DNA from: Ignelater luminosus
Lineage: Eukaryota > Arthropoda > Insecta > Coleoptera > Elateridae
Length of the DNA stretch: 64,000 nt
Reading direction: 5' to 3'
Assembly: GCA_011009095.1 (NCBI GenBank)
Contig: VTPC01000626.1
Coordinates: forward strand, 63,953 to 127,952
This document shows, in pieces, positions 47,569 through 61,109 of this stretch; position 1 is the stretch's first letter, and the number at the start of each line of letters is the position of its first letter. The notes under the pieces were generated by a model. The model saw only the letters and a program-made list of their open reading frames with translations. It was not told the origin of the DNA and did no database searches. The position numbers and the translations under genes were made by a program.

Positions 47569-48061
47569 AATTTCAACTTTCCGGATATAAACAAATTAAC
47601 TAGACATTATCGATAAGCGATAGCCATTGCATTGGATGACACCAATTACAACTGAAAAATATTACTATCTTCATTAATAAACATTAGCAAAGTTGCAGGT
47701 AGAAACACATAAGTAACTCACTTCCTGGTGACACCACATTTTACGCAAAATTAACGAAGTGATTGTATTAACTGTTTGTTTTTTCAATTTTTTTTAAATG
47801 CTTTGTATTATACAATGTATTTTATTATTATATTACTTTTTAAAAAATTATAATTTGTTAATATTAAGTCAGAATTGAGCTTTAAACACACTCGTTTTAA
47901 AGTGAGAAAAATTACACATTATCTTCTACTTACATTAACCTTTTCTCAAACAGCCCAAAAATGCCTAGTTTGAATTTAGCATTTGATCATAGTTTGACAT
48001 TTTCTCTAAACATCTGTGTATGTTTTATTTTGCTTAGGAATGCACAAATGTATGTTTTGTC

Positions 48062-49852
48062 TTGAAAAACCTATGGAAAATCAGTTTATTCTTGCATGTT
48101 TATTCCTATGAAGAATCCCTGACAGTTTCTTACTTGTCAAGATCAATTGTAAACAACGCTGAGGTTTATATGATGGATACTCTGAGGTCATATGTTCGCG
48201 TACAAGATCATGAAACGTTGCAAGATCCTGTTCCTGGGTGTAGTCGTGGTCGCCCTAAAGTATTTTTTACAAACAGCAGTTTAAAAACTAAAAGAAGGCG
48301 CGTAGAAAAGTTGGTCAATGATCATAGCTTAGAAGAACTGACTTTTGAAGCTTTGGCCTTGTATTTAGATCTAAATTTATCAGAACGAAAATACAATATT
48401 CTGCGTTGTGTGGTAAATGCTTTACACAAAGACTGTTTTCTTAGTATCTATAAGCTCAAGCAGTGTAGGTATTAGTTGCTGCCTAAAAATATCGTTGTCA
48501 CTGAATCTGCAGCTGAAGTTAATTTACAAGAGTTGTTAAATGTTACTTTTTAGAGTATATTAAAGACCCTTGACGATGAGTCTTCTCTATGTAGTGATAC
48601 ATCTCTGACTTTGATTTGTAAATACGGCTTTGACGGAAGTTCTGGGCATAGTACTTACAAAACAAAAGTTTGCAAATCCCTAAATGACTGATGAATATCT
48701 AGTTTCAATTGCTCTTTCGCCGTTAAAGCTTGTAGATAGGAAAAAATGGTAATGTTTTCTGAACTAACCCCATTCCTTCATCCACCCTTTTCTGAAGGTC
48801 CGAGAAATTTCTATTTGCCAAAGAAACATCAAAATTAGTTCTCGAAGAGGAGTCTCAAATCAAAAATAATATTAACAATCTTAAAGAATTTAAGATTTCA
48901 GTTCAGGGAAAAGATATTAACGTTAATTATCAAATGTTATTTACGATGTTAGACGGAAGCACTATTAATATTTTATCGAAAACAAATGCTACACAGAATT
49001 GCTTCATATGCGGTGCATCACCGAAAGAAATGCACTTAAAATCGGTTGCTGAAAAACCTGTAAATTATGAAAACTTGAGATTTGGCCTATCATCGTTACA
49101 CTCGTGGGTCCGTTGCTTTGAGCGCTTGTTACATATAACATATCGTTTATCTTTTAAAAGTTAGCAAGCTAGAGGTCCTGAAAAGAAGACTTTGTTAGAA
49201 GATCGTAAAAAACATATACAGGCTGAATTTAAAGCTGGGATGAAATTAGTAGTCGATAAACCTAAACTTGGCTACGGATCCACAAATGGCGGTAATACCA
49301 CGAGAAGAATTTTCATTAACTTGGAACTTAGTTTTTTAATTACCGGCATCGATAAAGAATTGATAGAGAAATTTTCAATTATTTTGCAAAATGTAGCAAG
49401 TGGTAGAAAAATAGAGCAAGTTAAATTTAGTCAGCTGTTAGATAATACTAAAGAATTGTACTTGGAGCTGCATGACTGGTATTACATGCCTAGTAGTGTT
49501 CACAAACTATTAGTCCATGGTACAGATATCGTTAAAAACTTCGATGTACCAATAGGTCAACTAGCTAAAGATGCTTTAGAGACCAGCTACAAAGAGGTAC
49601 GTCAGCATCATATCCATCACACCAGAAAATCATCAAGGATTAATACTAATAAAGATTTAATGACAGTACTCTTGATAACATCAGATCTGTTTATAGCGTT
49701 CGTAAGAAAGATACTGCTTTTCACTTTACAGATCTGAGTGGCATTGAAGAGTATATTTCATCGCCTTCACTGGAGTCTAGTACTTATCCAAGAGACTTAG
49801 TTTCATCATTGCACCTTAGTGAAGGAGAAAATGATTTCTCAGATAGCGAATA
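48062..49852 (+). pseudogene. Transib / RAG1-like transposase, broken by stops and frame shifts
   Basis: The element's single gene reads in three pieces. Piece 1 (48062 to about 48700) has an in-frame stop at 48473-48475, another near 48550 and a double stop near 48690. It includes ICKYGFDGSSGHS, where the aspartate (48632-48634) sits in the first catalytic position of Transib transposases. Piece 2 (about 48810-49737) is in the next frame, with one TAG near 49162. It holds MLDGSTIN (probable second aspartate, 48952-48954), the CFIC zinc pair, VHKLLVH (the HxxxxH pair) and IGQLAKDALETSYKE, with the catalytic glutamate at 49579-49581. Piece 3 shifts frame again near 49730 and ends ENDFSDSE at 49852. 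The C-terminal block order CxxC, HxxxxH, E is that of the RAG1 core. Confidence 0.75.
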
Positions 49853-50020
49853 ATATAAATTTATAAGTATTTTTCTCGACTTTTGTGTTTTTTAACTCAT
49901 TTTGTTTTCATAGGTTTTCTTTGTAGAATATAGCTTCGTTTTTTGTAAATAATATAGATTTACTTTAGAAATCTTTACTGAAGTTTGAATTACACCAGTA
50001 TCTCAAAAAATACACGAATT

Positions 50021-50060
50021 ATGAATATTGTCCGTATTCTCATATTAGTCGTGCACTGTG
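50021..50060 (-). repeat. Right terminal repeat of Transib-like element (RSS-like)
   Basis: In reverse complement the end reads CACAGTG, a 22-bp spacer, then ACAATATTC (50031-50023 on the minus strand). Compared with the left end, the spacer is 9 bp longer while the two blocks are identical. Confidence 0.7.
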
Positions 50061-50065
50061 CATCG
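50061..50065. repeat. Right target-site duplication (CATCG)
   Basis: An exact copy of 47534-47538, abutting the terminal CACTGTG. Confidence 0.85.
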
Positions 50066-50660
50066 CTTGCTTATTTCTTCGATCCAAGATAGGGTTTTTG
50101 AAAACATAATGCCCAAGTAGGAGACAACCAGAGACGGCTGCCTCACAGTTCGAGGTTAACGTTGTTGTCCGAGAGGCTCGATTTCGCGCACAGATTCGGG
50201 TGTTTGAAAAGGATCACCTGGATCTTCTTGGGGTTAGGTCTGATCCTCCACCACTGGAACCAGAACTCTAGACGCCCACGTCGCGCCGTAGATTCGGCGA
50301 ATTGCGCCAGCGTGACGGATCTGTTCTGAGGTTGTGGAATGTCGTGACAGTAAAAGACGAACAGAAGCGGCATAGGTTGGATCCTAGCGGGACGCCAGCC
50401 CTCAGAGTGTGGACGCGGGAGAGTTATCGACCAACTCGTACCCGGTGTCGGTAGCGGATTAGGAAACTCCGTATGATGCACACAAACTAAGAGGGGAGCC
50501 CTTCGTGCCAAACCTTGTCGAATCCTCGCTCTATATGTCCAGAAAGGTCGCGAGCATGCACCTTCTGGTCTTTACAGGCGTGATGGCGTCCGTTTGGAGT
50601 TTTAAAAGTGGATCCTAAGTGGACATGACGCACTGTGGTCTGGGAGCGTGTTTTAGGTGG
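50066..50660 (-). pseudogene. Jockey-like reverse transcriptase core
   Basis: On the minus strand, FDKVWHEGL (first RT aspartate region) is near 50525-50495, VHTLRAGVPLGS near 50415-50375, and WRIRPNPKKIQVILF near 50240-50195 in the 122-codon frame 50511-50143. The active-site DD box lies in the decayed stretch between the last two. At least two frame changes are needed to follow it. It is interrupted at 50060 by the Transib-like element and continues at 47533. Confidence 0.65.
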
Positions 50661-51150
50661 CAAAAAGTCTAGATTGTACCTGATTCGCTAAAAAATGTAT
50701 CCAACAACGTTTTTTAGGTTTTTTAAAATGTTTTATTTATATTTTATAATAAAATATAAAATATACATTTTATATCTAAGCGTCATTTTCATATCTTTTG
50801 AAGCGGACAGAGGCGGACAATGAAACTTCGTGAAATGATAGCTTTTTACTTATGTTTTAAGATATCATTTAGTTCATTTTGTAACTAGCTGTAACTAAAA
50901 AGTTCTAGTCCAAAGAATTGAAAAAAGTTACGAAAATGTGAATTTACAACTGCCACGTTAGATAAATTAAATATAATCAGTTCAATAAGTATGTAAAAGT
51001 TTTAGTTATACTTAGATGTGTTCATTTTCTTGATCCAAGAAAACTTCTACAATAATCATACTAATAAATCAGTGTCTCAAAGAGATCCTCATTTCAACGC
51101 ACCTTACAAAATTTTCGACTTCACCTCTCGACAGTATTGAATTAACTAAT

Positions 51151-51783
51151 TTAAAAATAATATAAACGGTGAGGGTTGCTTCGCTTCTTGCAGCTTGTCA
51201 TGGTTCGAAGCTTGTTTGAGAACAGGCTTCCACGTCTGTGATCTAGGCTAGAGCAGAGCTTCGACCAGTGCGCCTCCTGATACCTCGTGATTTGCAACCG
51301 GACGAGCGCTTTGAGTCGGTTCCATTGCGTCTTGACAAGAGGATCACGGATTCTGGCGAGTTTTCTGTAGAGTCTGCGTTTCTTTTTTATGAGTCGGACT
51401 ATGTCTCTTGGTAGGGACGGATGGTCGGCGTTGATGAATTTGAGCTGGACTGAGGTGTCGACTGCATCTTGTATGATGGTGGTAAGACTGTGAACGGCGG
51501 CCTCAATTTTGGGGACGGTAGTCAGGAGCGGATGGACTAAGAGGTTGTTGGTGACGTGAGTTCGGAACGCCTCCCAGACAGCGCGTTTCCAGTTTCTGTA
51601 GGTGACGAAACGTGAATTGAGGGCTGGGATTTGGAGCAGCATAGAGTTAGTGACAAAGGACAGATGTTTGCTATTGATGGAGGTGGCGATGGCAGCTGGC
51701 TCGGAAAGGTAAGGAGTGAGATTGTCGGTGACCAGGATGTGGTCGACAATTGACGATCCACTGTAATTGATCACATTAAACAT
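51151..51783 (-). pseudogene. Jockey-like endonuclease C-terminus and linker to RT
   Basis: The 210-codon open frame contains SSIVDHILVTDNL (the endonuclease DH motif region) and then the basic linker typical of jockey and I-type elements (RDIVRLIKKKRRLYRKLARI, QWNRLKALV, HWSKLCSSLDHRRGS). It is open throughout, unlike the flanking parts. It is separated from the front of the endonuclease by a 1.2-kb insertion and from the RT by an A/T-rich insertion. Confidence 0.7.
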
Positions 51784-51999
51784 GAGTATTTTGTTAAGAA
51801 TTTGGGACTTGTGTAACTTCCTTATCTTGGGTTATAATTTTTTGTTATTTGTACTTTGAGTCACTGGATTGGGAGAGGGTGTTAGTTTTGTTTTTAAGAT
51901 AAATAGGTTGGTACAATCCAGTTTATTTTTTGTTTTGTAGTTTTTTGGTTATGTCATTAATTTTTGTAGTAGTTGTGAAATTGTCGTGTAATGCATATA

Positions 52000-52966
52000 C
52001 AGTGTGTCCAAGATAAGGATGCACAGCATGGGGATCTTGGAAACGACAAGAGATACAGGATTGGTTAAATGGGATGAAAGTTGGCTATTTATAGGACCTT
52101 TTTTTTGGCGTTTGCAGAATCTAGATATCTTAGATAGTATCAGAAATATTTTTAAAAAAGTAGATTTCTTGAAAAAACTAAAACCACTTTTCCATTGCCA
52201 CTTTTTGTTCTCTATAAAAATGCGCTAACAAAATTCCTGTACAACGTTTCGGTTTCGAGTAACCATCATCAACCTTATTTTTTAATAAGGCGGAAAAACA
52301 ATGAAAATTGTTTGGATAGCTCTTGTTGTCACAATTCTAATGATGTAAACATGATAAGGTTATTTTGGTTTTCATTTTTTGGTGTTGAACGCTGCTGTGA
52401 CCAACTGTAATAATTGCTGTTCATCTTCAAAATTTTGAATGAGCACATGATTCTTGACATAACCCCAGAGGAAAGAAATCTAACGGTGTTAGATCAGGTG
52501 ATCGTGCAGGCCAGGGTACTGCAGAATGCATTAATTTATAGCATAAGAAATCAAAATAACCCTATCATGTTTACATCGTTAGAATCGTGACAACAAGAGC
52601 TATCCAAAACAATTTTCAATTGTTTTTCCGCCTATTTAAAAAAATGAGGTTAATGATGGTTACTCGAAACCGGAACGTTGTACAAGAATCTTGTTAGCGT
52701 ATTTTAATAGAGAACAAAAAGTGGCAATGGAAAAGTGGTTTTAGTTTTCCGATATCTCTTCAAATACATAAAAGAAGAAAATAATAACGAAAATCGAGAA
52801 ATCTACTACTTTTTAAATATCTCTGAAACTATCCAAGATATCTAGATTTTTCAAACGCCAACAAAAAGGTCCTATAAATAGCCAACTTTCATCCCATTTA
52901 AGCGATCGTGTATCTCTTACCGTTTCCAAGATCCCCATGCTGTGCATCCTTATCTTGGACACACTG
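52000..52966. mobile_element. Fold-back Tc1/mariner-type element with long inverted arms
   Basis: The element starts TA|CAGTGTGTCCAAGATAAGG and ends CCTTATCTTGGACACACTG|TA, with TA duplications as for Tc1/mariner elements. The inverted arms are long, about 370 bp each, with small indels, and pair through nearly the whole element. The central loop (about 52378-52540) encodes, on the minus strand, a transposase C-terminal scrap with FLWGYVKNHVLIQNFEDEQQ. It is nested in an A/T-rich insertion within the jockey-like endonuclease. Confidence 0.7.
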
Positions 52967-52989
52967 TATATATAACGTACAAAAATAAA

Positions 52990-53400
52990 AAGATTTCTCT
53001 AATCTAATAGATCTTCCTTTCGGGATCGTGTGCATGTCCCCGAAGGCAGTGTGACTGGCGTTGAAATCGCCCATCACAACGGATCTTCAGAGAGAAGCCA
53101 CGTACTGGAAGAAGTCGATTGGAAAGGGATCGTCGGGAGGAACGCACAGAGAGAAGATGTGAACGGGACCGGAAGGGGCGTGGACGATGACGGCGCAACA
53201 ATGCAGGTTTGAGTGTTTGGCGAGAATGTCGAAGTCGGAGCTGGGTAGGCTATTGCATATGGTAAGAGTGACACCTGCGCGATGCCTAAGGGCGATGATT
53301 CAGAGATGGTGAGTCTCGGTGTGGGTTTTAGAGAGGTTTCGGTGACGGAGAGGACATGAATTTTATCGTTTACGAGTCCACCCATTGGCGTTCACAGTTC
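52990..53400 (-). pseudogene. Jockey-like endonuclease N-terminal part
   Basis: On the minus strand this starts near GLVNDKIHVLSVTETSLKP (the endonuclease TETxL motif) and includes MGDFNASHTAFGD near 53075-53030, the GDFNA-H active-site block. One frame shift separates the two motifs. It precedes the endonuclease C-terminus at 51783-51151. Confidence 0.65.
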
Positions 53401-53453
53401 CAAGACGCAGGTTCATAATCTATTTTTAGATGAACGTGAGAAACACGGAGAAT

Positions 53454-53770
53454 TTAAGAAAAGGTGACGTGCACCAAGTTCCCGGAGTAGGATAGGAAAA
53501 CGTGCAGTCCGAAGAACTGCCGGATGATGGAAGCTAGGATGGACTGGACGTGTTGACGTTGGGTCGGGAAAAGGTTCAAAATAGAATTCAGGAAGAAGGA
53601 AATAAAGTTTTGGCTTGGTGGGGGGCACTTGGTGGAGAAAGCGACATGATCGCATCCGCATTTGTTGCACCTATGTACGCTATTGGGTTTACATGTAGAG
53701 GTTGGCTGGACGGCGCTGCAGACGCCGCAAACGGGTTGCCTGACAGGACTGTAGTATCCCAAGCCCCAGG
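53454..53770 (-). pseudogene. Jockey-like ORF1 zinc-knuckle region
   Basis: The 102-codon frame starts with two cysteine knuckles, CGVCSAVQPTSTC and CNKCGCDHVAFSTKCP (the second is CxxCxxxxH-type), typical of jockey-clade ORF1 nucleic-acid-binding proteins. A further knuckle, CSRCLKFDHPTFHC, lies at about 55655-55610 beyond an A/T-rich insertion. Confidence 0.6.
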
Positions 53771-55590
53771 TTCTGACAAATATTTAAATTTCCCTCCCAA
53801 ATCTAACAGAAAGCAAACCCCAGAATCAATGTGGCCAATCGTGATCGTCAAACCAATTTACCTACCCTACGTTGTGTTTCTAAAATTCCCTAAAACTAGA
53901 TACACTGGTTACTAACGATAGTGGGGAAGACAGGAAATCAAATAAAACACAGATTATGGTTAAAATAGAACGTTGTATATTGACTGCTAAATTATGTGGT
54001 GAAAGCCGAATAAACTTTTACACTGGTTCAGGTATCAGTTCGGAGGAAGAACCAGCAAGAAACCGCCGAAGATTCTTTAAAAACAAACAATACAAATTTT
54101 AATGCACAAATATATAAATAAACGGTTCCAACTTGAAACCAACAAGACACAGCAATATTCAATAAAATAAATAATTAATGTCACATAAAAGCAAGCAATA
54201 ATGTGGTACCAACATAATAATAGTTAGCAAAAAAATAATTATAAATAAGACAAAACACATAATAAGCGATAAGTTGGCATAAGTTCATTGCATAAGAACT
54301 TGGTGAAATTCAGAGATAAATAAATGATAAAACGAATGTTCGGAAAACCCAACATGATGCACATTTCAAATTCACTTGTTGCAACATAAATTAAACTAGT
54401 CCTGCTCTCTCCATTACTCGGATATGTACTTATAGCACTCATCATCAAACAAAACTGAAGAGTATGTTAGCAAAGACAAAAGGAAAAGACCGTACTCTAT
54501 TAAAATAGCTCCTTAGCCTCCGGCCGTAGCCAAAAATTGTGAACAGTCTATCATTCCCCGCAATAAATATATAAATAAAAGCACGGAACTATATTATAGT
54601 GCTTCGTGCCACAAATAGTACATAATAATAACTGCTGCCCAATGGTGGAGAATGCTGCAAGAGAAAACATTTATAACAAATAAACACACAAAAACAATGG
54701 AGAATGTAGACTGCCACCACGGATGAAAATGTTAAGATAACACCAAGGCAGTTCACACTTTAATAAAGAGAGCCATCGACCAATAAATTCACGTGCATTT
54801 TATAATATTTACGGGTGCTCACATGTCCCAGTTGAGTATCAGAACATCCATGTTAACAAATGCTAGAGTATGAAAATAAATCTAATCGTCTTGTATGTTG
54901 TTTTGTAATATTTAAAACATCTGAATTCCAAACTAAATTCCATTATTCTTTAAACTTTATCTGTGATCACAAGCTCAATGCATACAATGCAAAAGCTTTC
55001 TTAATTTCGTTTCACAATTACAACAAAGAAAAATAGTTTAGTGAAATATGATATTAAAGCATTCAAAATGCCTGCATTTATAACACATAAAACAGTTGAA
55101 TAAACATTAACTCTACGTGAGATGCATGATTGTTATATAAACACAAAGAAAGCCACGTGGTTTCTTACAAGCAAATTTTAATATCTGTTTAAATCTCGTC
55201 TACCTCAGCATAATCACAAATATAAAACAAAAGCAAAATAGGTAATTGAGTTCACTTCACCCTTAAAATGGTATTTTTCAATAAAAATCAAAAATGTATT
55301 TTACATCAACAGGAAAGTAATTTTACAGTCTCCGGATCCATCTCACCCCTTTGATAGCCACAACTCAAGAGCGCTCCTCCAGTCCATCTCACCCCTTTGG
55401 TAGCCACAACTCAAGAAGCTCCTCCAGTCCATCTCACCCCTTTGGTAGCCACAACTCAAGAGAGCGCGTGTTTCTCCCTCAACCCCCAGCATCCCTTCCT
55501 ATCGCCAACCCCATCCCACTCTTTCCAAACATTTCAAAGATACAGTGGTGGTAACCTATTTTTTTTTTCTAACGCGCGAAATTTAAAATT
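53771..55590. other. A/T-rich insertion splitting the jockey-like ORF1
   Basis: About 1.8 kb of A/T-rich DNA lies between two zinc-knuckle parts of the same ORF1. No coding content was recognised. Its right end holds a short tandem repeat (55337-55475). The exact insertion boundaries and element class are not clear. Confidence 0.45.
55337..55475. repeat. Three tandem units of 45-46 bp
   Basis: The phrase TCCATCTCACCCCTTT starts at 55337, 55383 and 55428, followed each time by GGTAGCCACAACTCAAGA (first unit GATAGCC). The units are nearly identical apart from the GCGCTCCTCC/AGCTCCTCC junction. There are no spacers between units. Confidence 0.75.
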
Positions 55591-56593
55591 TAAACCTGGA
55601 TATCACAGGACAGTGGAAAGTGGGATGGTCGAATTTGAGGCAGCGACTACACTGCGTAAATGGGGTTTTGGAGCGTGAGAGGATTCTGACTTGTAGATGT
55701 GGTGGAACATCCGGACTCCGTCGCTCAGGAGTCGGTCGAGAGATTCTCGACTGGCTGTGATGACTCGCACGAGTCTCGTCTCCCTATCCTTCACTTTAGA
55801 CCTTATGCGCCACACGTGAATGAAAGACAGCTGCTATATTGTCTCAGGGTTTGGCACACGTTCTTCTCGGTGATGTCGAGCTTGACACCTAGAAGGGCGC
55901 AGGAAAATGTAGGAGTTTTTGAGGGACGGGGAAAAAGCTACGACCTGAAAGTCGCGGGGTCTACTCGGACGGGGTGTCCTATATGATGGTTCAGGGTGGC
56001 GAGCTTGGCATGCAAGCCGTCCTGGTGGGAGGTGTTACCTCCTTGGGAGTAAAGCCTGATATTTTCTTGGGGATGTCGGAGAAAGCTTTGGGAGTGGAGT
56101 AGAAGAAAGTAAAAGTAGGTAGCGGGAATAGGTGAGGGCGGAATTCGGAAGATGGTTAGCAGAAGAGTCCTGCCTGGAACGATGCTTCTTTGCAGCAGTC
56201 GTGGTCTATTCGATACTTGATTCGGGGAAGAAGAGAAAGTATTTTCGGGTGGGAGTGGCGGCGGATATGATGGGGGTAGGTGTGGTGAGAGCGCGTAATA
56301 GTGTTTTGAAATGCGGAGGTTCTTGGAGGGAGGGAATTGAGCGCGTAGCTTATAATGGCCGACGCGGTGAGTTCGATTATGGGGACAAGAAGAGGTGCGG
56401 GAGGTGAGACGGCGGATGGAATAGGATGGGAGACTAGGGTGTAGGTACAGGCGATAGTGGGGCTGAAGATGGAAGTTGCTATGGAAGCGTAGGAGCGGGC
56501 CGGCGAGGAAGAAGAGAAGTTAGGGGAATTGGAAAAGGGCTTTTCCAGAAAAGTTCTCGACATACGCCTGTAGTTGTAAGCACCCCATGACAC
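55591..56593 (-). pseudogene. Jockey-like ORF1 N-terminal and middle part
   Basis: The 145-codon frame 56593-56156 is serine- and proline-rich, as expected for the start of ORF1. After frame changes, 55815-55603 gives IRSKVKDRETRLVRVITASR and the SDGVRMFHHIYKSE stretch. Read in the adjacent frame it gives the first zinc knuckle, CSRCLKFDHPTFHC. The order matches jockey-clade ORF1. Confidence 0.55.
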
Positions 56594-56604
56594 TTGGATA
56601 TGAC

Positions 56605-56820
56605 GCGAAATTTGACTACCCAGTCACAAAAAGTTCGGTTCAAGACCATAGCGAGAATGAAATAGCTGGCGACGAGTATGTCAAAAACCTTCGTCAGAAG
56701 AAGAACTCAATCTACGAGAATGTTCGCAGTAATACCAGCCAGCGACAGAATGAAAGACCGGTACGATGTCAATGCTCAAGCTGGAGAGTACGTTTGTTTT
56801 TGTACGTAGATAAAAAATAA
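56605..56820 (+). pseudogene. Possible Ty3/gypsy integrase C-terminal scrap
   Basis: The 77-codon plus-strand frame includes YVKNLRQKKNSIYENVRSNT and SQRQNE. This resembles the tail after the Ty3/gypsy integrase core, where arginine- and lysine-rich helices precede a YDxx segment. It stops at 56820. No LTR partner was identified. Confidence 0.35.
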
Positions 56821-57060
56821 AAAACAGTTATCAATAAACACAATTTATTTCAAAGTTTTACAACGTGCGTGTGTACGCGGCGGCTGTCGGCGAGAGTAGG
56901 ACAAACGCAACCCTTGTTGCAAAGCCAGGGTGTTTTCGTGTTACCAACCGTTGAGCAACAATTACCAACATACAACATTCATTTAAATGTGCAAAATAAG
57001 GTGGAAGTGAAATTGAAATTTAATCTGTAGCTGCAGCCCAAAAGCACCTTTGCAGATGCC

Positions 57061-57357
57061 TCAGAAGACTATAAACTGCTTTATCTTTAAGAACTCTAGC
57101 TGCACAATTATACTCCAAAGATAAGCAGTGAATTCCAAGAAATCACCTTCGGTGCAACACAAGTAAATATTCTTTGGGTGCAACAACAATTCCCATAGTA
57201 TATATCTATATACTATGCAATTCCCGTCACGAGATGCAACAGTCTTAAGAGGGGTGTAATGCAGCGCATAGGGTAGAGGATCACAATCATATCCGTATGT
57301 TGGGTTGCCTAGAACTAGGCGCGGGTGCCCAGCATACTCTCGTAAGTCACGAGCCAA
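57061..57357 (-). pseudogene. OTU-like protease fragment from a mobile element
   Basis: The minus-strand frame includes YALHYTPLKTVASRDGNCIV. The DGNC motif after a hydrophobic strand is the active-site block of OTU-type cysteine proteases, which occur in some arthropod transposon polyproteins. The first part, up to about 57218, is inside the segmental duplication and has a more decayed partner at about 43030-43180. The frame then continues into unrelated sequence. Confidence 0.35.
57194..57217. repeat. Perfect palindrome at the duplication boundary
   Basis: CATAGTATATA, two bases, TATATACTATG: 11-bp perfect inverted arms. Homology between the two PARG duplication units begins immediately to its right at about 57218. 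Confidence 0.7.
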
Positions 57358-57566
57358 TAAACCATTACTACAGAAAGTAAAAGAATAACTAAACTACAGC
57401 ATGAAAAGATGAACGAATAGATGTCACAAAAAAAGCTAGGTCAAACAAGAAAACAAATTCTTTTTGTAATTTTTATTAAAGACATAATATGTACATTTTT
57501 TTAACTTTTGTTAAAAAAATACATTTTTATGAATATTAAATAGAATCATAGCATGAATTCATAATT

Positions 57567-60584
<3,018 letters not shown>

Positions 60585-61105
60585 TTAATTTAACAGTAAT
60601 AATTGCACACAACCTTTACAAGTTTGGTTTGTTCACGCTAGCAGTACATAATAAGTCTTTGTAATTTATTTTACTTATGTTATCTGCTTGTTCTTCAACA
60701 TTGTGCAATATAAATTCACTTCTAATAGGAAATTTGCCAATATTTCTTATCAACATGGGTTTCCCTAAAATCTTAACTTATATTATAGGTATCCTGCGGA
60801 TATTGTGAATGAATTCTTTTAAAAGAATCTGGCATTTAGTGTAATATATAATAATATTACCTTTGCTTATTAGTTATTGATATGTCGTTAATAAACTACA
60901 ACAAAAAAATCCATAAAAATGATTCATTCCATACACAAACATTTTCATAACCTCACATTATTATTATCGTCAAAAATTTTCTATAATTACATTATTCTTC
61001 AAGACAAATGTTTTCCACATAATCTTTAACACTTTAATACTAAATGTTTATAATGTAATTATATTACAAGAATAATATAATATATAATATTTATAAAAGC
61101 AATTA
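60585..61105. other. Upstream region of PARG copy 2
   Basis: The first 330 bases match the region upstream of copy 1 and presumably hold the promoter. Homology ends near 60915. The remaining 190 bases are A/T-rich and featureless. Confidence 0.4.
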
Positions 61106-61109
61106 AAAG

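Larger units (their letters stand above)
47539..50060 (+). mobile_element. Transib-like (RAG1-related) DNA transposon, structurally complete
   Basis: The element is 2,522 bp, flanked by perfect CATCG duplications. Its left end reads CACAGTGCTGCGATCCTAAG and its right end, in reverse complement, CACAGTGCACGACTAATATG. Both begin with the 7-mer CACAGTG and both contain GACAATATTCA further in, at offset 20 on the left and 29 on the right. It carries one plus-strand transposase gene, now broken (48062-49852). It inserted into the reverse transcriptase of the jockey-like element, splitting it. Intact ends and exact duplication suggest fairly recent insertion, although the coding region has decayed. 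Confidence 0.85.
46690..56600 (-). mobile_element. Jockey-like non-LTR retrotransposon, fragmented by nested insertions
   Basis: Read from right to left, this is ORF1 (56593-55590 and 53770-53450), endonuclease (53400-52990 and 51790-51151), reverse transcriptase (50660-50070 and 47533-47220), then a 3' region to about 46700 that matches 4730-5340. It is GC-rich compared with its surroundings. Insertions break it at about 53770-55590 (A/T-rich), 51790-52990 (A/T-rich with a fold-back element), 50660-51150 (A/T-rich) and 47539-50060 (Transib-like element). Many stops and shifts show it is dead. It lies between the two PARG copies. Confidence 0.7.

Noticed and set aside
55337-55475. Possible CRISPR array
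   Set aside because: The units are direct tandem copies without unique spacers and the window is eukaryotic. It is a short minisatellite.
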